From: Pseudomonadota bacterium | GTDB lineage: Bacteria > Pseudomonadota > Gammaproteobacteria > JAKAQQ01 | Assembly: GCA_021810635.1 (NCBI GenBank) | Contig: JAJZIH010000006.1 | Location: 1-64,000 of the forward strand | Direction: 5' to 3' | DNA: 64,000 nt | Shown here: positions 51,813-59,972 of the stretch, piece after piece | How the letters are laid out: every line of letters begins with the position of its first letter | How positions within the stretch are numbered: the first letter of the stretch is position 1 | Notes under the pieces: generated by a model | What the model was told of the DNA's origin: nothing | The model's input: only the letters and a program-made list of their open reading frames with translations | Databases searched by the model: none | Program-made: the position numbers and the translations under genes

Positions 51813-51854
51813 AAAGTAATCCCCTGTACCTCGGGTTGGCTTGATTCAGATCAA
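51813..51854 (-). promoter_or_regulatory. FNR-activated promoter of the ubiD-ubiU-ubiV operon
   Basis: TTGATTCAGATCAA (51841-51854) is a perfect FNR palindrome. On the minus strand TACTTT (51818-51813) occupies -12 to -7 if the box is centred at -41.5, giving a start at 51806, 40 bases before the first ATG. A weaker half-site TTGATCCGATCTAA lies at 51801-51814, over the start. The geometry is that of a class II FNR-activated promoter. Confidence 0.78.
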
Positions 51855-52507
51855 GTCCCGCGCGGATTGCGTTATCTTGTCCGGGATTTTTGACCAAGGC
51901 GCGACTTTGCCGGTCCCGTTTACGGCGGGCACTGGCGGCCACGCGCTCGCTGCCAGCAGCACTGGTGCGCCGACAGCCCTCAGTGCGTCGCCATCCTAGG
52001 CGGGGTGCGCGCGAAGCTGGTGCGAGAGCTCACCGACTTTCTCTTGATGCACTTCGATAGTTTGGCGGACAGGCAAAACATGCGCCGTCACCGCTCGGCA
52101 TTCAAGTGATAATGATGGGCATGGGCCAGTCGCACGCCGCAACCCTCGCCACGCGTGCCTGGTGGCTTGGCGTGTTCGTGATCATCCTCTGATCATCCTC
52201 GTTTTAAATCAAATGGGAAGAACACCGGCCCTTTCGAGAAATGCTGGTAGCCCAGCACCGACCTGCAGACCGCGCGGCACGTCGGGGTCTTTGAGCACGT
52301 GATATAGGCCAGAAAGCCCCCCGGTTTTTCCAACCGGCGCATGCTCCGGCGCAGTGGCTGGTGTGGTAGCCGTCAACTTGCCGGTTTCAAGGAGACTGGC
52401 GGTGAGGCGGATCCGGCTCGTTGCGATTTCCGGGCCTCTTGCTCATGGCCTCGATTCTTCCCAGACGGGAGCTCCGGGCGACCTGAAAATCCTGATCACC
52501 ACGGACA
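51855..52507. other. No supported gene
   Basis: Short decayed frames only. On the plus strand VRAKLVRELTDFLLMHFDSL ends RRHRSAFK before a stop near 52110, but no family is certain. The tandem TGATCATCCTC at about 52189 is a simple duplication. The segment probably belongs to the inserted cassette's right end. Confidence 0.5.
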
Positions 52508-52840
52508 CCAACTCAACCTTCAACTTGACGTTCATCGGACAGGTCTTTGGTCCGCCCGATTTTTTTGTCCTTATCATTGTGACCCGTCGTCGAAGGCTCA
52601 TTCTTGGGCTAAACTATGGAGACTCCACGAAGGGGAAGACCATGGCCGGCGGGTGGGCGAAAGACGGTGCCGTACAGCAGCAGATCGATGCCAGCCTGGA
52701 AGATGCATTGCGGTTATTGCGGGCGCGGCTCCCGGAAGGGGAGGGCCTTGAACGTTGTGAGCGGTGTCACGCCGAAATCCCTGAAGGCCGGCGCCTCGCG
52801 CTTCCCGGTGTGCGTCTCTGCCTGACCTGCCAAAATGAAA
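52508..52840 (+). repeat. 333-bp direct repeat, right copy
   Basis: Pairs with 46062-46394. It holds the upstream region and first 66 codons of the intact zinc-finger gene, which continues past the repeat to 52908. Confidence 0.92.
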
Positions 52841-52908
52841 GTGACCGGCAGCTGACCTTGTCCTCACCCTATAACCGCCGCGGGAACAAGGATAGCCAGC
52901 TCCGCTGA
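52642..52908 (+). CDS. DksA/TraR-type C4 zinc-finger protein (YbiI-like)
   Basis: The 88-residue protein is MAGGWAKDGAVQQQIDASLE, then CERCHAEIPEGRRLALPGVR and LCLTCQNE, ending YNRRGNKDSQLR. The four cysteines (C-x2-C…C-x2-C) form the DksA/TraR finger, and the ending and length match YbiI. DksA itself modulates RNA polymerase with ppGpp, but YbiI-type short forms lack the long coiled coil and their role is unknown. The copy at 46196 is broken, so this is probably the functional one. It precedes tRNA-Arg. Confidence 0.9.
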   Translation: MAGGWAKDGAVQQQIDASLEDALRLLRARLPEGEGLERCERCHAEIPEGRRLALPGVRLCLTCQNESDRQLTLSSPYNRRGNKDSQLR

Positions 52909-52993
52909 ACCCGCCCTGCGGTAGAATCCATCCATGATTGCCCAGCGCGGTGGGCCGTTCCTGGTGCTTCCGAAAAGTGAGTCTTTCCCTGTA

Positions 52994-53070
52994 GCCCCGG
53001 TAGCTCAGTTGGATAGAGCATCCCCCTCCTAAGGGGAAGGTCGGCGGTTCAAATCCGCCCCGGGGCACCA
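52994..53070 (+). tRNA. tRNA-Arg (CCU)
   Basis: A 77-nt cloverleaf: acceptor GCCCCGG/CCGGGGC, anticodon stem TCCCC/GGGGA with loop CTCCTAA (anticodon CCT), T-arm GGCGGTTCAAATCCGCC and encoded CCA. The 270 bases after it hold no gene, and no repeat of its 3' end marks an integration site within the window. Confidence 0.96.
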
Positions 53071-53344
53071 ATCCATCCATAGCCCCATAGCCGATTCCCG
53101 GGTACCGTTCGGGTGACAGTCGGGAAGAAGGGAGGGCAGTCCAAGAAACTGGATCCGCTTTCGAGCCCCTGGCTGCATGATTCCCGGCACGCGGCAACAA
53201 GCCGGCTTTTCGAGAAGGCTCCAATCCGATGGGGGTGCGGCAATCACGGGGCACAGGGGCCTTGAGGTCCGCAAGCGTTTCCGGGACGATTGGCCATGGA
53301 TTGTCTACACTGTGCGGCGGGGTTGACAGTCTTGCAGGATTTAC

Positions 53345-54154
53345 ATGTTCGCTTCGGTCGCACTTCTTCTCTTGGCGGGCGTCTGCGCGGGATTTCTCGG
53401 TGGTCTTTTGGGAATTGGAGGAGGGCTGCCGGTGGTGGCCGCACTCAGCGTGGTTTTGCCGACGCTGGGTGTGCCGAAAATGGAAGTCATGCACGTGTCT
53501 GTCGCGACCTCTCTGGCGGCGATGATTCTGACGTTACTGTCGTCGGCCATAGCCCATATCCGGCGCCGAAGTGTCCTCTGGGCGAGCAGTAGACGGATCG
53601 CACCCGGCATGATGATCGGCGCCCTGATCGGTACCCATCTGGCGGTTCTACTTCCCGAAGGGGTTCTTCGTCTGGTCATCGCCGTGTTTTGCCTGGTCAT
53701 GGCCGGGATGATGTCGTTCGGGAAGCAGCAGGAATTGTCCTCCGCAGACGGAGGACGGATCCCCCAATCGACTTGGCTCATCGGGGCGGGTAGCGGAATC
53801 GGATTTATCTCCTCGGTGATCGGCATCGGTGGCGGGTCGATGACCGTACCGCTTTTGGTGTCCTTGTCGGCCAAACCCGTCGAGGCGATCGGGACGAGCG
53901 CGGTGTGCGGATTGACGCTGGCCCTCACCAGTGCCCTGAGCTACTCCATGTCCGTTCATGCGCCGTCGCGGATGTTGCCCTGGGGAACGCTCGGTTACGT
54001 GAGTCTCCCGGCAGCGGCGCTCATTGCGGTGGGGTCGATGACGCTTGCGCCCGTCGGAGTCAAAGTGGCGCACACCCTGTCCAGCACCGCGCTGAAGCGG
54101 GTTTTTGCGCTGTTTTTGGTGGTGATTGGAGTGCTGATTGTTCTGGGCGGCTAA
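53345..54154 (+). CDS. TauE/SafE family anion exporter
   Basis: The 269-residue membrane protein has about eight helices and the two internal repeats of TauE/SafE: GFLGGLLGIGGGLPVVAALS in the first half and GFISSVIGIGGGSMTVPLLV in the second. Members export sulfite, sulfoacetate or related anions; substrate is not shown here. In a sulfur-oxidising acidophile sulfite efflux would make sense, but no sulfur genes are in the window. It begins 275 bases after tRNA-Arg. Confidence 0.9.
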   Translation: MFASVALLLLAGVCAGFLGGLLGIGGGLPVVAALSVVLPTLGVPKMEVMHVSVATSLAAMILTLLSSAIAHIRRRSVLWASSRRIAPGMMIGALIGTHLAVLLPEGVLRLVIAVFCLVMAGMMSFGKQQELSSADGGRIPQSTWLIGAGSGIGFISSVIGIGGGSMTVPLLVSLSAKPVEAIGTSAVCGLTLALTSALSYSMSVHAPSRMLPWGTLGYVSLPAAALIAVGSMTLAPVGVKVAHTLSSTALKRVFALFLVVIGVLIVLGG

Positions 54155-54325
54155 GTGGATCCCCATTCAAACGAAGCGACCCGGTGGTACCGGTCCCGGA
54201 CCCCGGGTTGGAGCCGTCCCGTTTGACCGAAGCCGGCTGCCGTTCGGTGGAAGGGCGGTACCGGACGCCGATGGCCCTTTTCTTGGGCTCCGCACTAGGT
54301 GGCTGACCCTTTATAGTGGTGATCA

Positions 54326-54796
54326 TTAGTAGTGATCATCCGGCAAACCTGCGGCAACGAGGGCCATCCGAACTAGGAGGTCATGGACTTTCTGCTCGAT
54401 TTCATCCCGGACGCCGCGATACACCGCCAGAACTTCCGCCTCCGTTCCAGAGGCCTGGGCCGGGTCGAGGATCGGCCAATGCTCGCGGAGGACGGTGGCG
54501 GGAACGACCGGGCAGTGCTCATCGGCATGTCCGCACAGAGTGACGATCCGGTCGGCGGTGTTGATCAAAGTATGGGTGACCCGTTTGGAGCGCTGCTTGC
54601 CGATATCGATCCCGCGCTCCGCCATGACACGGACCGCGAAGGGGTTGAGCCCGTGGGCCTCGATACCGGCGGAAAGGGCCACGACTTGGTCTCCACCGAA
54701 CCTTCGCAGCCATCCCTCGGCCATCTGGCTCCGGCAGCTGTTGCCGGTGCAGAGAAACAGGATGGCCGGCCGACGGCCGGGTGTGCAGCGGTTCAT
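54326..54796 (-). CDS. arsC: Thioredoxin-type arsenate reductase
   Basis: The 156-residue low-molecular-weight-phosphatase-fold reductase has the P-loop [16 protein letters not shown] (nucleophile Cys16, Arg22), the second and third redox cysteines in [13 protein letters not shown] (Cys88 and Cys95) and [12 protein letters not shown] with the general-acid Asp. It reduces arsenate to arsenite for export by ArsB. The ATG overlaps the arsB stop. The stop overlaps a C-terminal DDHY ending that is normal for the family. Confidence 0.95.
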   Translation of the reverse strand: MNRCTPGRRPAILFLCTGNSCRSQMAEGWLRRFGGDQVVALSAGIEAHGLNPFAVRVMAERGIDIGKQRSKRVTHTLINTADRIVTLCGHADEHCPVVPATVLREHWPILDPAQASGTEAEVLAVYRGVRDEIEQKVHDLLVRMALVAAGLPDDHY

Positions 54797-56112
54797 CCGG
54801 CCCCCAGCCAGCGGATCCAGAGGCCCAGGGCAAGAAGGGTGGCCAAGAGCACGGGAGGCGTGATAACGAGGCCGACCCGCAGGTAGGTCCGCCAGGAGAT
54901 CGTGTGGCCCTGGCGTGCCAGGACGTGAAGCCAAAGAAGGGTGGCCAGACTGCCCAGCGGAGTGAATTTGGGCCCCAAATCGCAGCCGACCACGTTGGCG
55001 TAGATCATGGCGCTCCGGACCAGGTGCGGGATGTGCCCGGCCTGGTGGATGCCGAGGGCCCCGATCAAAACGGTAGGCATGTTGTTCATGACGGCTGAGA
55101 GGACGGCGGCGATAATCCCAGTCCCGGTGGCCGCCACGAGAACCCCCCGCTGCGCCAGTGCGGCGAGCAGTCGCGCCAGAAGCGCCGTGAGCCCGGCGTT
55201 CCGGAGCCCGAAGACGACGAGGTACATGCCGAGACTGAACCAGACGATCTGCCACGGTGCCTCGCGGAGGACCTTGCGGGTCCGGATCGTGGCGCCGCGG
55301 CCGAGGCGCCACCAGCGGCCGGCAATCGCCAGGAGCACGAGGGCGCCACTCCCCGTCACGGCAAAGATCGGCAGGTGGGTCGGGGCGGTGATGAAATAGG
55401 CCACGAGGAGAAGGGCCAGGACGGGAAAGCTCAGCCGGAAAACGAGCGGATCGCGGATCGCGGATGGCGGAGCCGGAAGCGACCGGGTCTCGTAGCGGGC
55501 CGGTACCTGTCGGCCGAAATAGAGCCAGAGCACGCCCAGGGTCGCGAGGAGTGCGACCAAATCGACTGGAACCATGACCATCGCGTAGTGATCGAAGGGA
55601 AGATGGAAATAGTTGGCGCTCACGATGTTGACCAAGTTCGATGTGACGAACGGAAGCGAGGTCGTATCCGCCACGAACCCGGTGGCCATGACAAAGGCCA
55701 AAGCCGCAGCCGGGCGGTAGCCCAAAGCAAGAAGCATGGCGAGCACGATCGGGGTCAGGATGAGTGCGGCTCCGTCGTTGGCGAAAAGCGCCGAGACCCC
55801 TGCCCCGAGCACGATCACCAGCGGAAACAGCCGGTGGCCGTTTCCTCCGCCCCAGTACGCCACATGAAGTGCGGCCCAGTGGAAAAAACCCGCCTCGTCG
55901 AGGATGAGCGAGATCACGATCAAAGCCACGAAGGTGAGCGTGGCGTCCCACACGATGCCCCACACGGTCGCGAGATCGGACCACTGGATGACCCCCAAGG
56001 CTAGGGCGATGGCCGCGCCGATCATCGCGCCCCAACCGATGCCGAGTCCCCAAGGGCGGGCGACCACGAGGAGGAGCGTCAGGGCAAAAACCGAAAGCGC
56101 GAGGAGGATCAC
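54793..56112 (-). CDS. arsB: Arsenite efflux pump
   Basis: The 439-residue protein has about 12 helices and the ArsB landmarks [40 protein letters not shown] and [20 protein letters not shown]. It exports arsenite and antimonite by the proton gradient. I prefer GTG 56112, which overlaps the arsR stop (GTGA) and gives the normal ArsB length; a longer frame to 56202 only reads through arsR. Confidence 0.93.
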   Translation of the reverse strand: MILLALSVFALTLLLVVARPWGLGIGWGAMIGAAIALALGVIQWSDLATVWGIVWDATLTFVALIVISLILDEAGFFHWAALHVAYWGGGNGHRLFPLVIVLGAGVSALFANDGAALILTPIVLAMLLALGYRPAAALAFVMATGFVADTTSLPFVTSNLVNIVSANYFHLPFDHYAMVMVPVDLVALLATLGVLWLYFGRQVPARYETRSLPAPPSAIRDPLVFRLSFPVLALLLVAYFITAPTHLPIFAVTGSGALVLLAIAGRWWRLGRGATIRTRKVLREAPWQIVWFSLGMYLVVFGLRNAGLTALLARLLAALAQRGVLVAATGTGIIAAVLSAVMNNMPTVLIGALGIHQAGHIPHLVRSAMIYANVVGCDLGPKFTPLGSLATLLWLHVLARQGHTISWRTYLRVGLVITPPVLLATLLALGLWIRWLGAG

Positions 56113-56489
56113 GGGGGTGTGGGCTCGCCACAGGGGGAGGATCCCGGTGCCCCTTTTTGCCCGGTCGCCAAAAATGCCCGGAGACGGGATTGTGCCGTGC
56201 ACCGGATGAGGATTCTTTCGGGATCCTGGGCGAGAATCCTCAGGATGCCCCGCTGGCGGCGGGCCATCCGGGGTTCGAGTCGGTAGTAAATCCAGGTGCC
56301 GGCCCGTCGGTCGGCGATGAGGCCCGCCTCGCGCAGCCAGGCCAGATGGCGGGAGACCTTGGGCTGGGTTGATCCCAGTGCCGCAACGAGTTCACAGACG
56401 CAGAGCTCGCCCTCGCTGCCCAAAAGATCAAGGATCGACAGGCGGGTCGGGTCGGCGAGCAGTTCGAAAAAGCGGACGAGCCCCGGCAT
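56109..56489 (-). CDS. arsR: ArsR-type metalloregulator
   Basis: The 126-residue winged-helix repressor has [20 protein letters not shown], the arsenite ligand pair in [11 protein letters not shown] and the recognition helix [19 protein letters not shown]-terminal arm of about 25 residues with one Cys follows (RCTAQSRLR). It represses the operon until arsenite binds. ATG 56489 is the best family start, although its Shine-Dalgarno is poor; a GTG at 56534 is possible. Order arsR-arsB-arsC with 4-base overlaps throughout. Confidence 0.93.
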   Translation of the reverse strand: MPGLVRFFELLADPTRLSILDLLGSEGELCVCELVAALGSTQPKVSRHLAWLREAGLIADRRAGTWIYYRLEPRMARRQRGILRILAQDPERILIRCTAQSRLRAFLATGQKGAPGSSPCGEPTPP

Positions 56490-56547
56490 CGGGTTGGGGG
56501 TCGGCGGGAGGAGAGCGGACGGCGGGTGCCGCACGGGATCCTTTTTT

Positions 56548-56569
56548 ATATATGGATAGACAAATATAT
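56548..56569 (-). promoter_or_regulatory. Likely ArsR operator/promoter
   Basis: ATATAT-N10-ATATAT, an AT-rich dyad in a GC-rich surrounding, lies 59 bases upstream of arsR. ArsR operators characteristically have such AT-rich imperfect palindromes over the promoter. It also lies between arsR and the divergent protease gene. Confidence 0.65.
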
Positions 56570-56677
56570 CATGCTTGGCGGGCGGGCTCAAGACCAGCCG
56601 CCAGAGCCCGTTGCTCGCGGTTGACGTGCCGACACGAGCGGGTTACCGTGACGTGGCCCCGAATCAGGATGGTCCCC

Positions 56678-59600
56678 ATGCGACACGCTGGTCTTTGCGC
56701 CCTTGCGGCTCTCGTCTTTTCGGCCCTGCCCCAAGCCTCAGCCGCGCCCCTTCTCCTGCGTGATCCCACGCTCTCTGCTCACCACATTGCCTTCTCCTAC
56801 GGTGGAATCCTCTGGCGGGTCGGCCGGCACGGAGGGGTGGCCCATCCCCTCATCACGGGTCACGGGAACCTCGCCCGACCGCTTTACTCCCCGAACGGAC
56901 GCTGGATCGCCTTCACGGCAACCTATCAGGGCAACACCGACGTTTACGTGGCGCATGCCGATGGACGGGGCGTCCACCGTCTCACCTATTATCCGGGACC
57001 CAACATCGCCGTCGGCTGGACGCCCGACAGCCGGCAGATCCTCTTCCGCTCCACCCGTTACAGTTCAAACTACATTCCCTCCCTGTACCTCGTGCCGGTC
57101 ACGGGAGGATTCCCCGTCGCACTCCCCCTGCCGACCGGGCAGGCCGGTTCCTTTTCCCCGGATGGACGGGAGCTGGCCTACGTGCCGGAACTCCAGTGGG
57201 AACGTTTCTGGCAGCACTACCAGGGCGGGCAGCAGACCACGATCCGGATCGCCCGTCTCAAGAATTCAGCAGTGGTCAGGATCCCGCACGGAACGTCGGA
57301 AGACCGGGATCCGCTCTGGGTGGGCTCCCACATCTACTTTCTCTCGAACGCCCCCGGCACGTTCACGCTGTTTTCCTACGACGTCAGGACGGGACACATC
57401 CGGGAGCGGCTGCCGGCCTCCGGCTTTGACGTGAGCTCGGCTTCGGCCGGGCCCGGCGGGATCGTGCTTGACCGGTTCGGCCGGATCGAAATCTATGACT
57501 TCGCCACGGGCCGGGAGCACCCCGTCCGGATCCGGCTGGACGGCAACGTGCCGGCCCGGCGCCCTCGTTTCATCAAGGCGGCGCCTTTCATCCAGGATGC
57601 CGGCATCGCACCCGACGGCGTCCGTGCCGTTTTCACCGCCTTCGGAAAGATCCTCACGGTGCCGGCCCATCACGGCAGCATCGAGAACCTCACGACCCGC
57701 CCGGGCACGATGGACCGTGATCCGGCTTGGTCGCCGAATGGGCGGTGGATCGCCTATTTCTCAGACCAGACCGGCGCCTATGACCTCTACATCCGCCCCG
57801 ATGACGGCATCGGTCCCGTCCGCCGGATCATTCTCGGCGAACCCAATGCCTTTTTTGGCCACCTGCATTGGGCGCCCGACAGCCACCGGCTCGTGTTCAG
57901 TGACCAGCGGCTCAACCTCTGGACCGTCAATCTCAACCGGAAACATCCCGTCCCGATCCGGATCGCGACCGACCGCTATGCCTCGCCCTTGCATGACTTT
58001 CATCCCCGCTGGTCGCCGGACAGCCGCTGGATCGTCTACACGCGCCTTCTGCCCAACTATCTTCATGCCGTCATGGTTTATTCGGTGAAGCACCATGTGA
58101 CGCATGCCATCACGCACGGTCGCAGCGACTGCCTCGATCCGGTATTCGGGCCGGGTGGTCGGAACCTCTACTTCACGGAAAGCACCGATACGGCGCTGAC
58201 CCAGGGCTGGCTCGACATGACGAGCCTCGACCATCCCATCCGCCGCAGTGTTTATGCGGTCGTTCTGCGCAAAAGCGGCGTCTCGCCCCTGCCCCCTCGT
58301 AGTGGCTTCCGGGTTACCGACAAATCCCTGAAACGGCCACCTGCCGCCAAGCTGCCGCGGGTCCGGATCGATTTTGCCGGTCTGTCGGCAAGACGCGTGG
58401 CGCTACCCATCCCGCCGGCCAACTATACCGGGCTGGCGATTGCCCGGAAGGGCGAACTCTTCCTGGACAAGGCACCCGTGGTTCCGGTCTCGCAGAACCT
58501 GGGGGGGCCACCGACCTTCGCCGTCCTCGAGTTCGACTTCGCGCACCGGCATTTGCATACCGTCGTGGCCAAAACCCAGGTCTTCCACTTGTCCGCGGAT
58601 GGAGGCTTCATGCTGACCCGGCTCGGGCCGCATTGGCAGATCACCTCGATCGGGCCACACCCCGTCCATCGTCTGCTCGATACGGCCGCCATGCGGGTCT
58701 ATGTTGATCCCCAAGCCTCTTGGGACGAGATGTACCGGGATGTCTGGCGCATCGAGCACGCTTATTTCTACAGTCCGATTTTCGACGGAACCCCGATCGT
58801 CACCGAGGAAAGGCGGTTTTCCCGCTACCTGCCCGGCGTGGGCAGCCGCAGTGGGCTCAACGACCTTTTCCGTGAGATGCTGAGCTATATCGCTGTGGGG
58901 CACATGTTTGTCTCCGGGGGGCTCCATCCCAAAACCCTGCACGTCGGAGTGGGACTGCTCGGCGCCAACTACCGGATCGCTCACGGCCGCTACCAGATCA
59001 CCCGTATTCTGAGAGGCGGGGCCTGGAATCCTAACCTCTACGCGCCCCTGGCTCAGCCCGGGCTCGGGGTGCGAGTGGGCGACTATCTCCTCTCGGTCAA
59101 CGGCCATCCGCTTCGCGCTTCCGAGAACCTGTATCGTGCCTTCGAGAATCTGGCTGGAGCGGATGTTCTGCTCACGGTCGGGCCCCACCCGAACGGGCAA
59201 GGTGCCCATACCGTGACGGTCAAGACACTCTCCAGCGAGCATGCCCTGCGCGTCGCGGCCTGGGTCGACCACAACCTCAGGGTCGTGAACCGCCTGAGCC
59301 ATGGCCGGCTGGGCTACATCTACCTGCCGAATACCGGGCTCCAGGGTTTCCGGAATTTCAACCGCTATTTCTTCTCGCAGGTCAACAAGGAGGGCCTCAT
59401 TATCGACGAGCGTTTCAACACCGGCGGCTTCCTCTCCGACTACATCATCCAGTACCTGAAGCGCCAGCCGAGAAGCCTGGTCGTGACCCGCTACGGCAAA
59501 CCCTACATCGAGCCCCCGGAAGCGAACTTCGGACCCCGGGTCATGATCATCAACCGCTATTCGGGATCCGGCGGGGATGCCCTGCCGTGGTATTTCAAGA

Positions 59601-59944
59601 TGGAGCACCTGGGGCCTCTGGTGGGCACCCGGACCTGGGGCGGACTTGTCGGGATCGGCGGCTATCCGGAACTCATGGATGACGGGCACGTCACCGCGCC
59701 GCGCTGGGCGGTCGAGGGACTGCATGCACATTTCCCGGTTGAGAACCATGGCATCCAACCCACCGTGACCGTCTGGCAGAACCCGGCGAAGGTCCGGCTC
59801 GGTCAGGACCCCCAGCTCGACCGGGCAATCGCGATTGCGCTCCGCCTGATCCGTGAGCATCCCTTGCCCCACCCCCACCGGGCCCCGTATCGCAACTACC
59901 ACTTGCACCTGCCGCGGATTCGACAGCCGGCCCGGAAGGGCTGA
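56678..59944 (+). CDS. Tricorn-like secreted protease (S41 family)
   Basis: The 1088-residue protein has a signal peptide (LCALAALVFSALPQASA). Two beta-propellers follow with repeats such as RPLYSPNGRWIAFTATYQGN, WTPDSRQILFRSTRY, WSPNGRWIAYFSDQTGAYDL and WSPDSRWIVYTRLLPNYLHA. A PDZ domain comes next (GLGVRVGDYLLSVNGHPLRA), then the S41 core with nucleophile Ser in MIINRYSGSGGDALPWYF and the substrate-binding GLIIDERFNTGG. Tricorn proteases degrade peptides in large assemblies; bacterial exported versions are poorly known. I use ATG 56678 (AGGA upstream); ATG 56669 is also possible. It is divergent from the ars operon. Confidence 0.9.
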   Translation: MRHAGLCALAALVFSALPQASAAPLLLRDPTLSAHHIAFSYGGILWRVGRHGGVAHPLITGHGNLARPLYSPNGRWIAFTATYQGNTDVYVAHADGRGVHRLTYYPGPNIAVGWTPDSRQILFRSTRYSSNYIPSLYLVPVTGGFPVALPLPTGQAGSFSPDGRELAYVPELQWERFWQHYQGGQQTTIRIARLKNSAVVRIPHGTSEDRDPLWVGSHIYFLSNAPGTFTLFSYDVRTGHIRERLPASGFDVSSASAGPGGIVLDRFGRIEIYDFATGREHPVRIRLDGNVPARRPRFIKAAPFIQDAGIAPDGVRAVFTAFGKILTVPAHHGSIENLTTRPGTMDRDPAWSPNGRWIAYFSDQTGAYDLYIRPDDGIGPVRRIILGEPNAFFGHLHWAPDSHRLVFSDQRLNLWTVNLNRKHPVPIRIATDRYASPLHDFHPRWSPDSRWIVYTRLLPNYLHAVMVYSVKHHVTHAITHGRSDCLDPVFGPGGRNLYFTESTDTALTQGWLDMTSLDHPIRRSVYAVVLRKSGVSPLPPRSGFRVTDKSLKRPPAAKLPRVRIDFAGLSARRVALPIPPANYTGLAIARKGELFLDKAPVVPVSQNLGGPPTFAVLEFDFAHRHLHTVVAKTQVFHLSADGGFMLTRLGPHWQITSIGPHPVHRLLDTAAMRVYVDPQASWDEMYRDVWRIEHAYFYSPIFDGTPIVTEERRFSRYLPGVGSRSGLNDLFREMLSYIAVGHMFVSGGLHPKTLHVGVGLLGANYRIAHGRYQITRILRGGAWNPNLYAPLAQPGLGVRVGDYLLSVNGHPLRASENLYRAFENLAGADVLLTVGPHPNGQGAHTVTVKTLSSEHALRVAAWVDHNLRVVNRLSHGRLGYIYLPNTGLQGFRNFNRYFFSQVNKEGLIIDERFNTGGFLSDYIIQYLKRQPRSLVVTRYGKPYIEPPEANFGPRVMIINRYSGSGGDALPWYFKMEHLGPLVGTRTWGGLVGIGGYPELMDDGHVTAPRWAVEGLHAHFPVENHGIQPTVTVWQNPAKVRLGQDPQLDRAIAIALRLIREHPLPHPHRAPYRNYHLHLPRIRQPARKG

Positions 59945-59972
59945 ACGCCGGGGCAAAGCTGCCGCCGACGGG

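Noticed and set aside
51900-52110. Possible hemerythrin-like C-terminal fragment on the plus strand
   Set aside because: Only a vague His/Phe pattern; the iron-ligand spacing cannot be confirmed.
52994-53070. tRNA-Arg as attachment site for the neighbouring ubiquinone cassette
   Set aside because: No repeat of the tRNA 3' end and no integrase are seen; the cassette borders are instead the 333-bp zinc-finger repeats.
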